A DNA stretch of 64,000 nt from Venturia oleaginea (GCA_013176395.1 JABMLP010000008.1:1240001-1304000); one strand, 5' to 3'; shown: positions 11,901 through 29,358, numbered from the stretch's first letter. Program-made: numbers and translations. Notes: generated by a model from the letters alone, not told the origin.

Positions 11901-14900
11901 TTACCGCTCTTCCTCCGAATCCTGCACAGTCGACGAATGAGGCCGTGGTCCCACGGTTCTCGACTTCTTGTTGCTGCCAAAGCTTTTCGTTTTGTCTCTA
12001 TGAGTATGACCTTTTTTCCTAGATGAGCCCTCAGCAGATACATGGTATGATCCCATCCTGGGCGCCGAGGTTGCAATAAATTTGCGCCTGGGGACGGAAG
12101 GAGGAGAATCTTCCGTTCCAAAATCGGTTTCTGTATTTGAATCATTGGCACCAGCACTCCTGTTCTCCGTGATTGTTTCAAGCTGATCGATGCGTAGTCC
12201 ATACTGCTGGACGGTGTGCTCCAGCTCATCGAGATGCTGTTTCTTCGCTAATCTGCTTTGATCGGATGCTGATACCGTTGCCGCCTTGGAGACCTCCTCG
12301 TCCAGTACATCCATGCGATCTTTTAATTTTCTTTGCTCGCCCTTCACCGACGTCAATTCGGTGTCGATGCCTTGCATTCTCTTCTGGAGACCTTCTGCGT
12401 TTATCTCGTTGTTTTGACCTTGTGCTATTGAGCTGATTGTCAGCTTGGTCTGCTCAAGGCCCACGTGCAATTCCTTCATCGAGCTCTCCATGCTGTCTCT
12501 GAGATTGCCACCACTATACAGCTTATCACCGCCAAGTCCAAGCTGAGATTGTAGGGCGTTCAGCTTCACAATCATAGCCTGCTGATGTAACTCCATGCCT
12601 TTTGCCTTTTGCTCATACGCATCGACAGTCTTTTTGAATGTCTGGACGGTTTGATTGAGTGATGCAACGTCGTTCACGCCAGTATTGTTGAGCGATATCT
12701 TGCTTGGCAGATCGTTCATTTCTTGCCTCAGTTCACGGATTTGGTCCGCGTGCTGACTAACATCTCTGATGACTGTGATAAGGTCTTTCTCCGGTGGCAA
12801 CAGATTATGAACCTGGTCGAGCATTCTCTGAACGAGAGACGTTGTCGTGATAGCATTGTAGCGGCCTTCGAGATTCCGCAGACCTGTCTCTAGCACACGA
12901 ATACGGTCTGAGATGGTCCTGAAATCGCTCTGGATACCTTCGGGGGTGAGGTGCTGAATACGCATACGAAGTTGATTCAGTGCCTCGCTGGTCGACAACG
13001 AGAATTGTTTGACAGTATCGATATCAGCACGTAAAGTGGCATGGTTCGGACCGAGGCTGCTTTGAGCAAGGGCCATGAATTGGTTTTCTAGATTCTTTCG
13101 AGCGGTTCTCTCTTGCTGAATTTCCTCTCTTAGCGGCGGCAGTTGAAGATCGAGACCATGCTTTTCGGATTGCAAGCCGCTGAACGTGTTATTGATCGTT
13201 TTCTGCAAGTCATTGAACTTGTGCTCCAAGTTGTTGAAGCTGGCCTTGACTTGATCTTCAAAAACGACTCTCTGGCTCTCGATCTTTGTTTCCAAGCTAG
13301 ACATCTTGTTGTCGATCGCTGCCTGGGCTCCATGATTGCCATTCAACTCTTCACGCTCAGGCTTCGACTTTCTTAGCTCTGCTACCACCTCATTGATCTT
13401 TGTATTCAAATCGGCAACTGTTGCTTCAATTGTGTCTTCGCACTGTCGAACAGCTCCTTCACAACGATCCACAATAGTCAAGATTCCTTCTTGTTCGGAG
13501 GCTCCCACCAAGTCAAGTTCCAGAGTCGAAATCATGCCTGTTAAAGTCTTCTCATCTGGATCGTCTTCAGGTCGCTGTCCGACCCACTTGACGACCTTGG
13601 TGAGTTCTGCCTCACAGGTCGACAATCGCGCTTTGACAGCTTCATCGGGTATGACTTTGTCCTCAATGGCGTCGATACGTGATGTTAGCCTGAGGGAAAC
13701 AGCTTTGATATCTTCCCCAGGTACGACTCTGTTCTCAATGGCGTCGATGCGCGACGCCAACCTGGTGGAGACGGCTTCCGCCTCTTCCTTTGCAGCATCG
13801 TACGCCACCCTAGAACAAGCGTCTTGCATGATATCGAGGTCATTCTTTGCCTTCATCAAATCGCTACCCATGCCATTCAATATGTCTGTAGCAGAAGTTT
13901 GGAATGCTTCAAGAGTGTCCAGTCTCAATAGAGAGTCAGCACCATGCTGCGGTTGTGGTGCGCTCTTGGAAGTCAGAGACTCCTTGTTATGCTCTTGAAG
14001 ACTGCCAATACTCTTTTTGATGCTAGTCAATTCTTGATCCATAGTCTTCCTATTCATATTGACTTTGATATTGAGATCGAGAACATCGGTGATGGCATCT
14101 TTCACTTTATCAAGACGTTCAGCGTCAGCATTTCGGACCTCGTCCTTGAAGAAGGTCAGCTTTTCTTTTATCTCCCTGTAAACGTTCGTAAGGTCTTTGT
14201 CGAGTTGTCGATAGTCATCTCTAACCCTTGTGCTTTCTGTTTGAAGGGACGAGATGTTCTGTTTATGGGTACCGTTCTCTGACTGGAAGTTTGCGATACT
14301 CTTTTTGAGTAAACTAATCACAGATTGGAACGATTTGATTTGACCTAGTAGCTCGCGATGGGTGCTCAGATCGTCATTCCTATCCTTCCGGGCTTGCGTC
14401 TGGATCTCTTTGACGGCCTCTTTGTAATCGTCCCGCAGCTGTTGCTTGTAACGAGAAATATCCTGCTCATTCCTGATCTCGCGCTCCTGCTTTTCTGATT
14501 CTATCGTGGCCGAGAAGCTGGCGAATGCCTCCTGCAGTGTTGTAAATTGGCGATCGCGCTCCTTGCTGTCCCGCATACGTTCTACCTTCTCTCGGTTGAG
14601 GTCTTCACGCACAGTCGCAAGCTCTTGCTGGAGCTTGGTGGAGCTTTCTAGCCGTGGACTGAGGTTTAGGTTGATATTCTCTAGTGCCGAAGGTGCCAAA
14701 TCGGTCGGCGGCGGAAGCCCACTAATAACAAGAGGCGACTCTGGCTCATGATTGGGTTGTTCCAAAGGTTTGGGGGATTGTTGAATTTGTATTTGCATCT
14801 TCAATATGCGTATCTCCTCTTCGGCTGCTTGAAGATCGCTGATAGCTTGGTCGCGTTTCCGCTCAAAGCTCTCTTTAGAAGCTGAACGTACACGACTCGC

Positions 14901-15829
14901 ACTCAGCTTATCAATAGATTTCGTGAATGTGTCAATGTCCTGCTGCGCTTTTTGCGCCTTGGCGATTGCTGTTTTCAATAGATCTTCGAGATTTGGAGAA
15001 GACGAAGTCTCTGGCGTCCTGTCTGTAGCTGGCGAATCTTCTCGCATGATTTGCAGATTCGACGGCGCTACGAGGTGGCGCCTTCGGGGATCAAGAGTCG
15101 CACTAGTTGACCGTGGAGAGTGTGATGCTATCATGATCAGTTCGGACAGTTGAAGAGGTTGGGTTTCCACAAAGTGAGCACAAGCATGACTTACCAGAAC
15201 GATCTATCATTGAAACCACCGGAGCCACGTGACTGGAGGTCGTGTCCACTGACGCGCTTCTGATTGAATCGTTATCGCTGAATTGGGGTTGAACTTGTGG
15301 GGGAGGCGGCGGTGGTGGTCTGAGGCTGTGAGTGTTGTCGCGACTTGGGGCACGACTTGACACGACTGAAGGAGCTGTGAAATAATCGCTACCCGGCGGT
15401 ATGTTGTTCAATGGCGACGATGGTACCTTGGTCTTCGGACCTGTAGAAATGGGTTGGCCGCTTGTTACACGCGGGCTCGGCATAGACGGGCGGGCGAGCC
15501 TACTGTAGTTATCCTCACTGTTGCGGTGGTCCTGCGGGTAGTCTCGCCGGCCATATACCGAAGAGTTGTTAGATGTGTTTCCTTGTCCTGGAGGAGATTT
15601 TGGAGATTTCTGAAAAGCCTGTTCATTAGCAAAATGATTAGGAAAGACGAAGTAGAAATCTCCCATGTTCCATCTTCCTCAACCTCATGGTCATACTTAC
15701 TCCATCTCCCGAACCGGGATCATCAGGTTTGATACGCTTCGGTTCGGCCTCGTAGAACTCGTCGGCGCGCGGTCGTTTCGGACCATGCGACATTGGGCGA
15801 TTGAGTGACATGAAAGGAAGCTCATGCAC
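11901..15829 (-). CDS. Large coiled-coil protein, 1259 aa, probably nuclear
   Basis: Model on the minus strand: exons 15829-15701, 15618-15195 and 15127-11901; introns 15619-15700 (GTAAGT...AACAG) and 15128-15194 (GTAAGT...GATAG). All phases fit and give 1259 aa. The N-terminus has a basic cluster resembling a bipartite nuclear signal (GPKRPRADEF...EPKRIKPDD, about residues 16-36). A Ser/Pro-rich disordered part follows with a run of seven prolines (about 150). From about residue 230 to 1190 it is almost continuous heptad-rich coiled coil (repeated Leu/Ile/Lys/Glu/Gln, almost no Pro). Two adjacent copies of a 30-residue unit (TRLASRIDAIENRVVPGED / LRLTSRIDAIEDKVIPDEA) lie within it. The tail is basic and ends DSEEER. 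No motor or ATPase motif is visible. The architecture would suit a structural, chromosome or spindle-associated role, but that is inference. The start could also be one of the next in-frame ATGs (MSLNRP or MSHGPK). Confidence 0.75.
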
Positions 15830-16532
15830 TACCGACAGGTGGACGTTAGCTTTCTGTAGCGGTGCTGCATTGGGGGAGACTTGCTCTGTTCTTAATTATC
15901 GATGGTTCCCTTCTTTCCCTGAAGATTCCTTCTTCCTGAACTCGGACGAAACACGTGAATACGTGCCTTTGTGTTGTGAGGAGGAGAGAGGAATGGAATG
16001 GAAGGGCATGAAGTGTCGATGTATTTATGTAGATTGCTCTGGCACCCCACGCGTCCACCCGCCCGTCGTCAACCGCGCCTTCGGATGAGTCGACCTTCTA
16101 GGAGTGAGTTTCCCGATGGAATTGTCGTCCTTGAAAGCTCTTCAGTGGAGAACGATTGAGTTTTGGCTGTGGCTGGAATGGAAGTGGTGATGGCGTCTCT
16201 TCGGATGGATATATATCTTCCTTCCGTTTCTTACGTGTGTCAATAGCATGAAGGAGCGACGGGAGGCACTATCGGGATCGGGAAACAATTGAAAAGTCGG
16301 GATTGATTCCCTGGCCTCCAAAATTCCCGGGGTATCACCAGTTTATTATATTCGCGAGTATCTCACCCCACTTCTCGCTATCTCGTCGCGTCTGGGCCTA
16401 TATTATTGGCCGGGAGCCCCTGAGTTACAGGCCGAAACGTCGATTGTGTTCCACGACTGACTGCGACCAAGCTCGGCCCACAGCTAAAGTTTGAGCTTCA
16501 TTGACAACACCGTCGCTCTGTAAACATACACC
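15830..16532. promoter_or_regulatory. Divergent promoter, coiled-coil gene / RVB2
   Basis: A 703-bp gap between two divergently transcribed genes; it must hold both promoters. No open frame here has a coding signature. I could not pick out a specific factor site with confidence. Confidence 0.5.
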
Positions 16533-21069
<4,537 letters not shown>

Positions 21070-22186
21070 ATGCGGTTACAACGTTGCGTCGCTGCTGTCG
21101 CTACAGCATGCAGTTTGGCCCAAACCTTCGCCGTACCTGTTGAGCCGCCGCTGGACAAACGAGATCCTGCAACCAGCGGCGACCGTGTTCAGCGAATCAA
21201 CCTCGAATGGCGAGACCCAAGTGGAAGTGCAGATAACAAATATTTTCGTAAGTCGAAGCCTTCATCTTTTTGGTTAATTGAACCGTGCTGACCTCTGTTA
21301 ATGTAGACGAACCTGGGTAAGCTGCGCCTGCATGGGTCATCCTGAACAACCAATTGGACGTACTAACGACTTTGAACAGCAGCGATGATGTACTTGGACA
21401 TTACGATTCACGATACTTTCATGGTGTAGTGGATTATGACACCCGGACAGACACACTCCACCATATGATCAGAGCATACCTTCTTTTCTTCCGTGAACAA
21501 GGACTCGAGACCTGGATCGCGCATGGAACACTCCTTGGATGGTGGTGGAATGGAAAGGTACGTCAGATTGCTGTTCGACGTTGTGGAATGGCATGCTGAC
21601 GTGAATTTGACAATAGATGCTACCGTGGGATTGGGATATCGATACCCAGGTATCGGGCGAAACGCTCGACTACATGGGCAAGAAGCTGAACCGAACCATG
21701 CACACCTACGTCTCTGATGACGGGACCGTAACTCGCGATTACCTCCTAGATGTGAATCCATATTCGCGGGAAAGAGATCGTGGCGATGGAATGAACATTA
21801 TTGATGCTCGTTGGATAGACGTCCGGAATGGCTTATATGTTGACATCACCGGCTTGAGTGAGACGGAACCTGATGTTGCGCCTGGAATTTGGACCTGCAA
21901 GAATTACCACCAATACCGAACCAAGGACCTGTATCCGATGCGAGAGAGCGTGTACGAGGGTGTTCCGGCAAAGATCCCGTACGCATATGATAAGATCCTA
22001 CTGGAGGAGTATAACGAGAAGGCATTGGTCTTGACACAATACGAAGGGTCAGTTTGACATCTCCAAGGTCTCGAAAGATGTGCTAATATGCTTTTCAGCC
22101 ATGTTTGGAACCGACAGGAGAAGGTTTGGGTCCGCAAGGACAAAAACTCTCGAGATGTCCTGGAATCCATCAGCAAGAGGAAGTGA
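21070..22186 (+). CDS. Secreted LicD-family protein (Mnn4-like)
   Basis: LicD/Mnn4-type proteins (PF04991) take part in phosphorylcholine or mannosylphosphate transfer to glycans, in fungi in the secretory pathway. Five exons: 21070-21247, 21307-21316 (a 10-nt exon), 21380-21557, 21617-22047 and 22099-22186; all introns are 51-63 nt with GT/AG ends and clear branch sites (for example TACTAACGAC before exon 3). Product 294 aa. The signal peptide is visible at 1-22 (MRLQRCVAAVATACSLAQTFAV). After splicing, the text KYFHEPGSDDVLGHYDSRYF is continuous across the small exon. LicD marks follow: LETWIAHGTLLGWWWNGK and MLPWDWDIDTQ, with the acidic DWDID cluster at 127-131 probably binding metal. The C-terminus ends in basic SISKRK. 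Function is inferred from the domain; the donor and acceptor are unknown. Confidence 0.85.
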
Positions 22187-22915
22187 TCCCTGGTCGATGA
22201 CAGCACGAAGCCTCTTTCTTGATAGCTTTACTATCTGTCCCTGGAGGTCGTTGGTCTGCTTGCTTGCTGCGTTTTAGCGTTCATTTTTCTGCATCTCCTG
22301 GAGGGATTACTAGAAAGGTCAGGATATCCGCGAAAAACACCACCGCTCAGCTCACATTATCGAGCTCGGAAGTCTAAATTAATGACGGCGAGGCGTTTCT
22401 TGGATAGGGCCGAACGAAGTTCACGATGGACAAAGGAAACCACCGTCCTGATCGCGAGGTCGAGGGCGACGAATTTGTAAATAACATGGCCCTGCTGAAA
22501 AGCGGGAGAGCGCAACATATATACCCCATTAGCATAATACTACTGTAGATACACTATCGAATTCTGCATCTTCTATCTCCGCTTCTGTATGGTGCGAATT
22601 GCATCGTGAAATTGCGCAACGTGGTGGCTTGATCTAATCGCAAACGCGTGTGATTATTCAAGGTACGCGGAGAAAGCCATTATGAGCACCACCAACTTGA
22701 TATATATTCTCGTAACAACGATCGATCGATCTGTGTTTGAATCTGGTGATGTCGTGATCTGAGAATCGTGGCGTATCTCAAGGAAGGCTCCAGCACTTAT
22801 TCGTCACCATTGAATTACAAATCGGCAGTAACCATGACATCCCAACATCACCACTAATCAAGAATGAACTCTACTCCATCTACCCACCGGTATCTCCAAT
22901 TGCGACTCCCAAACC
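22187..22915. other. Intergenic
   Basis: 3' region of the LicD gene and promoter of the WLM protease gene. I see no coding frame or repeat worth naming. Confidence 0.5.
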
Positions 22916-23986
22916 ATGGCATTGGCTGATACTGCGAACTCCAGCGCATCAGACGCCCCAAACGACCCCAAACAGCCAGATCAAGAAGCAATGGCGAACC
23001 TAGACTTGAAGGCGGATCATGGTTCTTCGGAAGATAGAGTCGACATTACTATACAACACCATGGAAAACCATTCGCAATATCGTTCAGTTCCGACGCCAC
23101 GCTCACAGATCTAAGCAACCACGTTGCTGAAATCCTTTTTGTACCGCCCTCGAATCAGAAGTTTATGATCACGCCTAAGATTGGGACACTCAAGCCTCCC
23201 TTCGCGACTGACCATCCGCTCTCAACTCTTACGAGCAAGAAGATAGTACTTTTTGGATCAGCCGTGGAAGACATCTCAAAGCTTTCGCAGACAATCGCCT
23301 CAGCCTCGGCGCCTCGAAAACAAGGTCCTATAAAAGCAGCACAGCCAGCTAGGAATAGAGATTGGAAGAAAGTCCAAGATGAATCTACATACACGTTCCA
23401 CACTATACGGCCGCTTCCCTACCTCCCAAACCCAGACCGCAGCCAGCGCTTCCTCGAACGTCTAGCACAAGACCCAGGCATCAAATCCTCGATGCGGAAA
23501 CAAAAGTTCTCGGTTGGTCTATTGACAGAGATGGACCCTGCAATGCATACAACGCACGAATCAAGGACACTAGGTCTAAATAGAAACAGAGGCGAGGTCA
23601 TTGAGCTGAGACTGAGGACGGATGCATACGATGGTTACAGAGATTACAAGACTATTCGCAAGACGCTTTGCCACGAGCTATCTCACAACGTCTGGGGCGA
23701 CCACGATAGGAACTTCTGGGATCTGACAAAAGCGATTGAGAAAGAGGTGGAGGCAGGAGATTGGACAAGAGGTGGCAGGAGTGTAGGGGAGGAAGAATTT
23801 TATAACCCGAACGACGGAGGCGTCTCTGATGAACACTTTGATCATGGAGGATGGACCGGAGGTGAATATGTGCTTGGTGGAGGTAGGGGTGGGCAGAGTG
23901 GCTTGAGTAGGCGGGAGATCGCGGCACAGGCTGCTGAGGAGAGAATGAGGAAAGCGAAAGAAGCAGACCGGAGTGAGGGAAGTTGA
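22916..23986 (+). CDS. Ubiquitin-like/WLM domain metalloprotease
   Basis: Single-exon gene, 356 aa, ATG at 22916 (an upstream ATG at 22864 is out of frame). A ubiquitin-like fold occupies about residues 40-115 (VDITIQHHGKPFAISFSSDA ... STLTSKKIVLFG). A WLM (Wss1p-like metalloprotease) domain follows from about 150 to 300. The zinc motif is complete: HELSHNVWGDH with H253, E254, H257 and the third ligand H263. The preceding block RLRTDAYDGYRDYKTIRKTL is the usual lead-in of WLM domains. The domain order Ub-like then WLM matches the ubiquitin/metalloprotease fusion proteins of other fungi, related to Wss1/Spartan enzymes that act on DNA-protein crosslinks and SUMO or ubiquitin conjugates. The specific substrate here is inference. 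The tail is Gly-rich, then basic, rich in Ala, Glu and Lys. Confidence 0.9.
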   Translation: MALADTANSSASDAPNDPKQPDQEAMANLDLKADHGSSEDRVDITIQHHGKPFAISFSSDATLTDLSNHVAEILFVPPSNQKFMITPKIGTLKPPFATDHPLSTLTSKKIVLFGSAVEDISKLSQTIASASAPRKQGPIKAAQPARNRDWKKVQDESTYTFHTIRPLPYLPNPDRSQRFLERLAQDPGIKSSMRKQKFSVGLLTEMDPAMHTTHESRTLGLNRNRGEVIELRLRTDAYDGYRDYKTIRKTLCHELSHNVWGDHDRNFWDLTKAIEKEVEAGDWTRGGRSVGEEEFYNPNDGGVSDEHFDHGGWTGGEYVLGGGRGGQSGLSRREIAAQAAEERMRKAKEADRSEGS

Positions 23987-26311
23987 TGTTGACGTTGATG
24001 TACACGGTTTGTGAGAGGCAGTTATCAGACATTTTGCGGGCTTCATTTCATTTTGTACAACTCATTTCGCAGTCCAAATGCATGTTTTAGAAAGTTGGAT
24101 TGCGAGATGAGTCTTTCCAAATCGTGATGGAGCTCGTAAGACGTCTGGCTTTCATTTCGGAATCGGTGGAAATTTATCGAAAATGATGTTGCTTTGAGCG
24201 TCGTATACTGCTTCAGATATCTACTGGTAGAAGATGGGAATCAACGTACCAACTATGCGGGTGCGTATGAAGTCGTCCCCGGATTTTCTGGGTGATTGAA
24301 CAATGAGCATCAACAATTTCGAAAAATGGTTCCCAGGAACTCCTTTTGGGCTTGACTATTCCTCCAAAGTACCGTATCGAAATCATATTTCAGTGTGACG
24401 GATGAGTTCGAGTAGTATACATGATGTTGATTGCCACCATTGTCACGATTTTAGTTCTCACTATGATTAGTATTCGGCATCATCATCATCATCATCATCA
24501 TTGCACGTATAGCTTTTCTTGGAGCTCGACTGACTTCTCTCCTTTAGCAGATCCGTTCTGTGAACGGGAAATATAAGAGTATTACTTCGAGGGCGGAGTC
24601 CTCCGAACTGTCGGGAAGCGCCGCCATCCGGACGCCATGAGACTTCTGCAGAGTGTTATGTTCTTGCTTTTTTAAACTATGGCTCAAGAGAAGGTTTTAT
24701 GCCTGACCCCTGGTATGGCTAGACTCGGATTAAGATCGAAGGTCAAGAGATTGACCTTCACAGGTTTCCGAGTGGGTTCAACGACGGTATATATTTTTCT
24801 TTTGAGAGTTCTTCGCTCGACACAAGAGCTTGAAGCTTCAATCTCGTTGCAGGATTGCCTCGACCTCGAAGACCGAATGGGCTATGCTTTGACCATCACA
24901 AAGCATTCCTCCGTCACCACCATCGCACACCAGAGATCGTCAGCAACCCCAAACACTTCATCCTTTTAACCTCTAACGAAAGAATGCTTCTCCACCCACT
25001 GATTGCAACATTATATTTTTGGGACAGCAGTTGTTCGCCAGGATAGGTCATCATCGTCAATTGCTGACAATCTTTTCCTCGGTTTTGTTGCTCTCTAGTT
25101 TCCCTTCTTACTCAATAACAAGTTTACCCAGTAGAGTCATGAACGACTTTTGAAAAAGAGCTTCGCCCAGACAACCATCAAGGGAAGTCGTTTATAGGGT
25201 GTCTTTACCCACCACTTCAGAAACGAAGCGGGCTTATTCGCCAGAATCGCTAAAGGGATGTACTTGAAATTAACTCCTTACGAGGTCGATCCTTCTCACC
25301 GAACCACCATAGATCGAGTGCAGCCTTCAGGCCTAGGGAATAAAAGACTCTTATCTCCAGGCTCCTGCTCCACATAGCTATCTTTGACGAGATGGAGGTT
25401 GAATGCTGATCCGTCCTAGGTAGCACTGTGAGGGCATTTCAGCGATGAAACGATGCCCGAATCTAAGAGCTTTCCCAGAGGATTCGATTTCCTTTGGTAC
25501 ATTATCACCATAAGATGGTGACTGTTCCACACAGATCTTTTGGCACGAGTACTATCATTATCGGTTGTATTAGTGTTTGTCTGGAGATTGCTCACGACTT
25601 GCTCCACTGTTTCAGAAAGCTTCTGGTTTTGTTGCCAGAGAATGATGCTTACTGACCAATAACCATGATCGCCATGTTATGTTAACTCGTACTTTGGAAG
25701 CCGGAGGAACCTTTAAAGGCGACCGCCGTCTCAGAAGTGAGGATGACATTTTGACTTCATCCTGAGGCGGTGCTTGTTACCCGTTTTTAAGTCCCTTAAA
25801 GGGCTTGTACTCGTTTTGGTGGCCAGCGTTATTATCATCTCTGCCACTATGACAGAGACCAAGGGTGTGATTTCCAAGTTATTGTTGTAGCTATCACGAA
25901 TAGTCTTACTGCTAACTTGTTTGTGCAAATTGCAGGTGCCTAATCGGTCAATCAGGCGCCGATGACTAGTGTTGGGAATGGAGTTTTCTCTTTGCAGGTG
26001 TTGACAAAAGGGCTGCCTAGGAGTGTGTAGGGCAGTGTGTTTAATCTTCTTAGAGATTTTCGGATCGAAGGCGTCGTATTGTGTAAGTTTGATGAATGTA
26101 CACATCGTACTACTTTATGTAGATTTTCGATGGCTTTAGCCTCATTGCGTACAATAAGAGAGGTAGCTTAGCTTGGCCAACTTCGGATTTGAACTGGATC
26201 ATGATGTTGGCCTACAAAAAACATTAGTTTCTACAATCCACGTGACGAGTCCATTTTCAGTTCGAGTCAATCGCGTCAACTTCATTTCCGCATCCCACAA
26301 CATACAATGTC
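23987..26311. other. Long intergenic region
   Basis: About 2.3 kb with no gene I can support. Holds the 3' end of the WLM gene, a (CAT)8 microsatellite at 24478-24501, and a small palindrome AGTCCCTTAAAGGGCTT near 25790. A 124-codon minus-strand frame at 25731-26105 has no recognisable feature. The last part is the TAD3 promoter. Confidence 0.4.
24478..24501. repeat. (CAT)8 microsatellite
   Basis: Eight uninterrupted CAT units in intergenic DNA. Confidence 0.95.
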
Positions 26312-27618
26312 ATGACCACGGAGAGGGCTTCAGAGATCCCTCTGGATGCCCCACAAGCTACTATCAACTTTCATGCTCCTGTGAAAGGGAAGCTGACACC
26401 TCTTCGAACCAAAGCTGAAGTGCAAGCGAGCAGCGAAACTAGTAATTATCTTCGAAAGCCATCCGCAGCTGACATCTAACTTTGACAGCCCTGGTATACG
26501 TTGTCGAAATACCGAGCCGATCTGCCAACGCAGTTTTGAATGTTCTCAGGAATGTGATCCCTCCAGAGGCCGTGCTATCTTTACAGCACCTTCGACGTTT
26601 TGCAAGAGCCGGATACCTTCCTTCGCATTTGTTCCCGACAACGACTCCGACAGAAGGAGATGGTGATGTAGCGAATTCGGAGGCAAAGTCAATAACAAGC
26701 CATCTACTTGTGAGCCCGACATCTACAATTTCTCTCCCGGACCTCGAAACCCTCTTTCTCGAACACAAAGATCTGTTCAGCCCGCTGGATCCTCTCATCC
26801 AAGAGATACTAGTTCCGATCTTTGCACCAACATCAGCCGTACAGGCCGCAGAATGGAGCTCCAAATATTGGCCTACGATATACAAGAACACAAACCCATA
26901 TGGTCCTCATCCTTCGATGGTACGGCGCGCGGAGCTTGAGCTTACGACAGACAGAAGAGCAGACGAATACATGAATTTGGCCAGGAATGTAGCAAGAGAA
27001 TGTGAACAGAGCGAGCAGGGTATGGGCATTGGTGCCGTTGTTGTGGAAAGAGGCAGTAGTGCTACCAAAAGCCCAAGGGTTGTGGCGGCGGCAGGTGATG
27101 CCAGATTTCGAGGACTCATCCCGGAAACCACCAATGGAGATGGCGTGTCAGCAACATCGCCAGGCAATGTCATGGGACACGCTGTTCTACGCGCCATTGC
27201 CATGGTTGCTGACAAAAGGCTCGCACTAGAAGAACTCGATGGAAACCAAAAGCCCTCGCCAAAACAGAAAGATCCCGCTGTTTTTGCCAGCTACCCATTG
27301 ACGCCTATAGAACTACACTACGCTAGGATAACGGACAATTTGACTGGCGGAGGGTATCTGTGCCTCGACCTAGAACTCTATCTCACGCACGAGCCCTGCA
27401 TTATGTGCGCCATGGCAATCCTACATTCACGTTTTGGGCGTGTTGTCTTTGGCAAGGCTATGTCGAACACTGGTGCACTGAGCGCAGAAGTCGGTAGCCT
27501 GGAGTATGGTCTTTTTTGGAGGGAGCAGTTGAACTGGAAGTATCTCTGTTGGCAGTGGGAAAAAGAAGAAAGCGAAAGTCTGCTCGAAGCGAGCAATTTG
27601 GATGTCACTCACGCTTGA
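26312..27618 (+). CDS. TAD3: tRNA-specific adenosine-34 deaminase, Tad3-type subunit
   Basis: Non-catalytic partner of Tad2 in the heterodimer that deaminates A34 to inosine in tRNA anticodons. Model: exons 26312-26441 and 26489-27618; intron 26442-26488 (donor GTAATT, branch TCTAAC, acceptor GACAG, 47 nt); 419 aa. The splice gives ...ASSET|TLVYVVEIPSRSA, a proper lead into the family's N-terminal region. The C-terminal deaminase fold has the zinc ligands H274 in GHAVLRA, and C347 and C350 in EPCIMCAMAILHSRF. The residue that would be catalytic Glu in an active deaminase (HAE) is Val276 (HAV), the hallmark of Tad3 as a pseudo-enzyme. The region 195-265 is a Ser/Thr-rich insertion. The identification is strong because both the zinc motif and the Glu-to-Val change are present. 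Confidence 0.93.
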
Positions 27619-29358
27619 TAATGGCCAGCTCGATTTCTTCGGCGAATTGGAAACATCAAGGTTGGATGAATCTCACAGCTTACCATATCATTCCCAGATC
27701 CTGTTGTTCCACTTATGGCTACAGTGCCTGAGAAACTCGAGGAAACACAATCTTAATCGGACCGATCGTCATGAAAAAGAACGTACTTCGCATTAGGACG
27801 CTGAAAATTTCAATTTCGTGGTGAGATCGTCTACTTCAGCACCTATCTCGAGCGCCATCCTTTCCTAGCCTACCAGATCAGCCGAATGGACTACTTGGTA
27901 GTGACGAAAACTTGTTTCAAGCCATCTACCGATTTTTCATGATCCCTGAAAGATACATCGATGCCGCAAACAGAACAACCCTCTCAGTCTTTAAACGAGA
28001 ATTGAGTTGTAAATACGGCAGGAGTCTTATGGCAGATAGGTATAGTCATTGTAGCGGATCAAACTTACTCGGCAGAATACATTCGCCAATCCATGCCCAC
28101 GACAAGAACCAGCCTGTTTTGATACGCCACGCTCAAAGTGGTGCTGTCGGTGAAAGTATCTCGCCAGGATTGAATCAGATGAAGCAAATATGAATTGATA
28201 TCCTGTTGTGTCAGCATGCGTTGGATGATGTCTTTCGAATTTCGGCTAATCAAAGACTTCTACCGCTCAACTTCCTTGTCAACTGCGATAAAAAATTCTT
28301 CGCTCATCCAATACACATTTATACTGTCAACGTCAATCGCTCTTTGGAGAGAAACTCAGGAGCTTGAATATAGCAGGCTCGTAGGCGATAGTTCAGGCCT
28401 TCCAGTTACTAGTCCTGAACGAAGTGCCGCCGATCGAATCAATTTCGCGAATGGAACTTTGCAATCGATAGACCAAACCGAATCTACCTTCATCAGCAAT
28501 TGAGCGAGGAGGATTGCCAGGAATATGTCTCTGTCGGTATCGCGCTGGACAGGTCTTGCATCAAAGCTTCAACTCGAGGCTATCTTGGAGAGATGACCGC
28601 GAGAATCAACTGATGTGTTCGCTGTAAAGTTGAAATCCGCTAGCATCTGCCGAAATGAGAATATCACAAATTCTTCTTATCCTGTTGCCATCCCGCGAGA
28701 TGATCAAGCTGATGTGCTGCTGCGATCGCGTTGATTGCCACTATAAAAGAATACAAAAACTTGTTCTTATTGATGTCTTGCCTCGGAGATCGAAGAAGAC
28801 TGGATAGAATGGACGAGGCGACCGCTGCGCTTACAATAGGATCGCGATGCGTGATACGATCTCAAACACTACTGTGTATACTCGAATGAGCAGACCCAGT
28901 CCTGGCATTCATGTCGAAGCAATATTGCGATGAACAGCAACTGGTAGCAGATCACCTCTAGCATCGCTGTTGAGACTTTGTTTCACGAGATCTACTGGTA
29001 CTGACCCGCTAGAAACAATCGTATTTGGTCTGTTCTAGCGACTTTTTAATGTATTCGACACCGGCGTGAATTTGATTGCTTTCTCGCCTAGCTAAGCCGA
29101 TGAAACTCGCTGTTTTCTACTACTTAGATGATGTGCTAGCCCTTTTCGGGTATCGCGTTGCTTCACCCGTGATTGATAATGTCGATTTGGTGCCTGGCGG
29201 GTGGATTGTTTTCGGCCGCAGGGCTGTATTTCGCATTTTAGAAGGAGGATAAGAGATGATAAAATAGGGCCAGAAGGTTTGCTGGCATTTATTGTCGTTC
29301 CTCTCTCATCGCTGTCTTTAACTTCCTTGATCTCTTACGCTTTTTTGGTCTTGTCGTT
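27619..29358. other. Long intergenic region
   Basis: 1.7 kb between TAD3 and the secreted protein gene. Open frames here (for example 28195-28503) show no domain or codon pattern I recognise. The last 200 bp are T-rich and probably the promoter and leader of the 29359 gene. Confidence 0.4.

Noticed and set aside
13336..13998. 220-codon frame on the plus strand
   Set aside because: Antisense shadow of the coiled-coil gene, whose frame is longer and structured.
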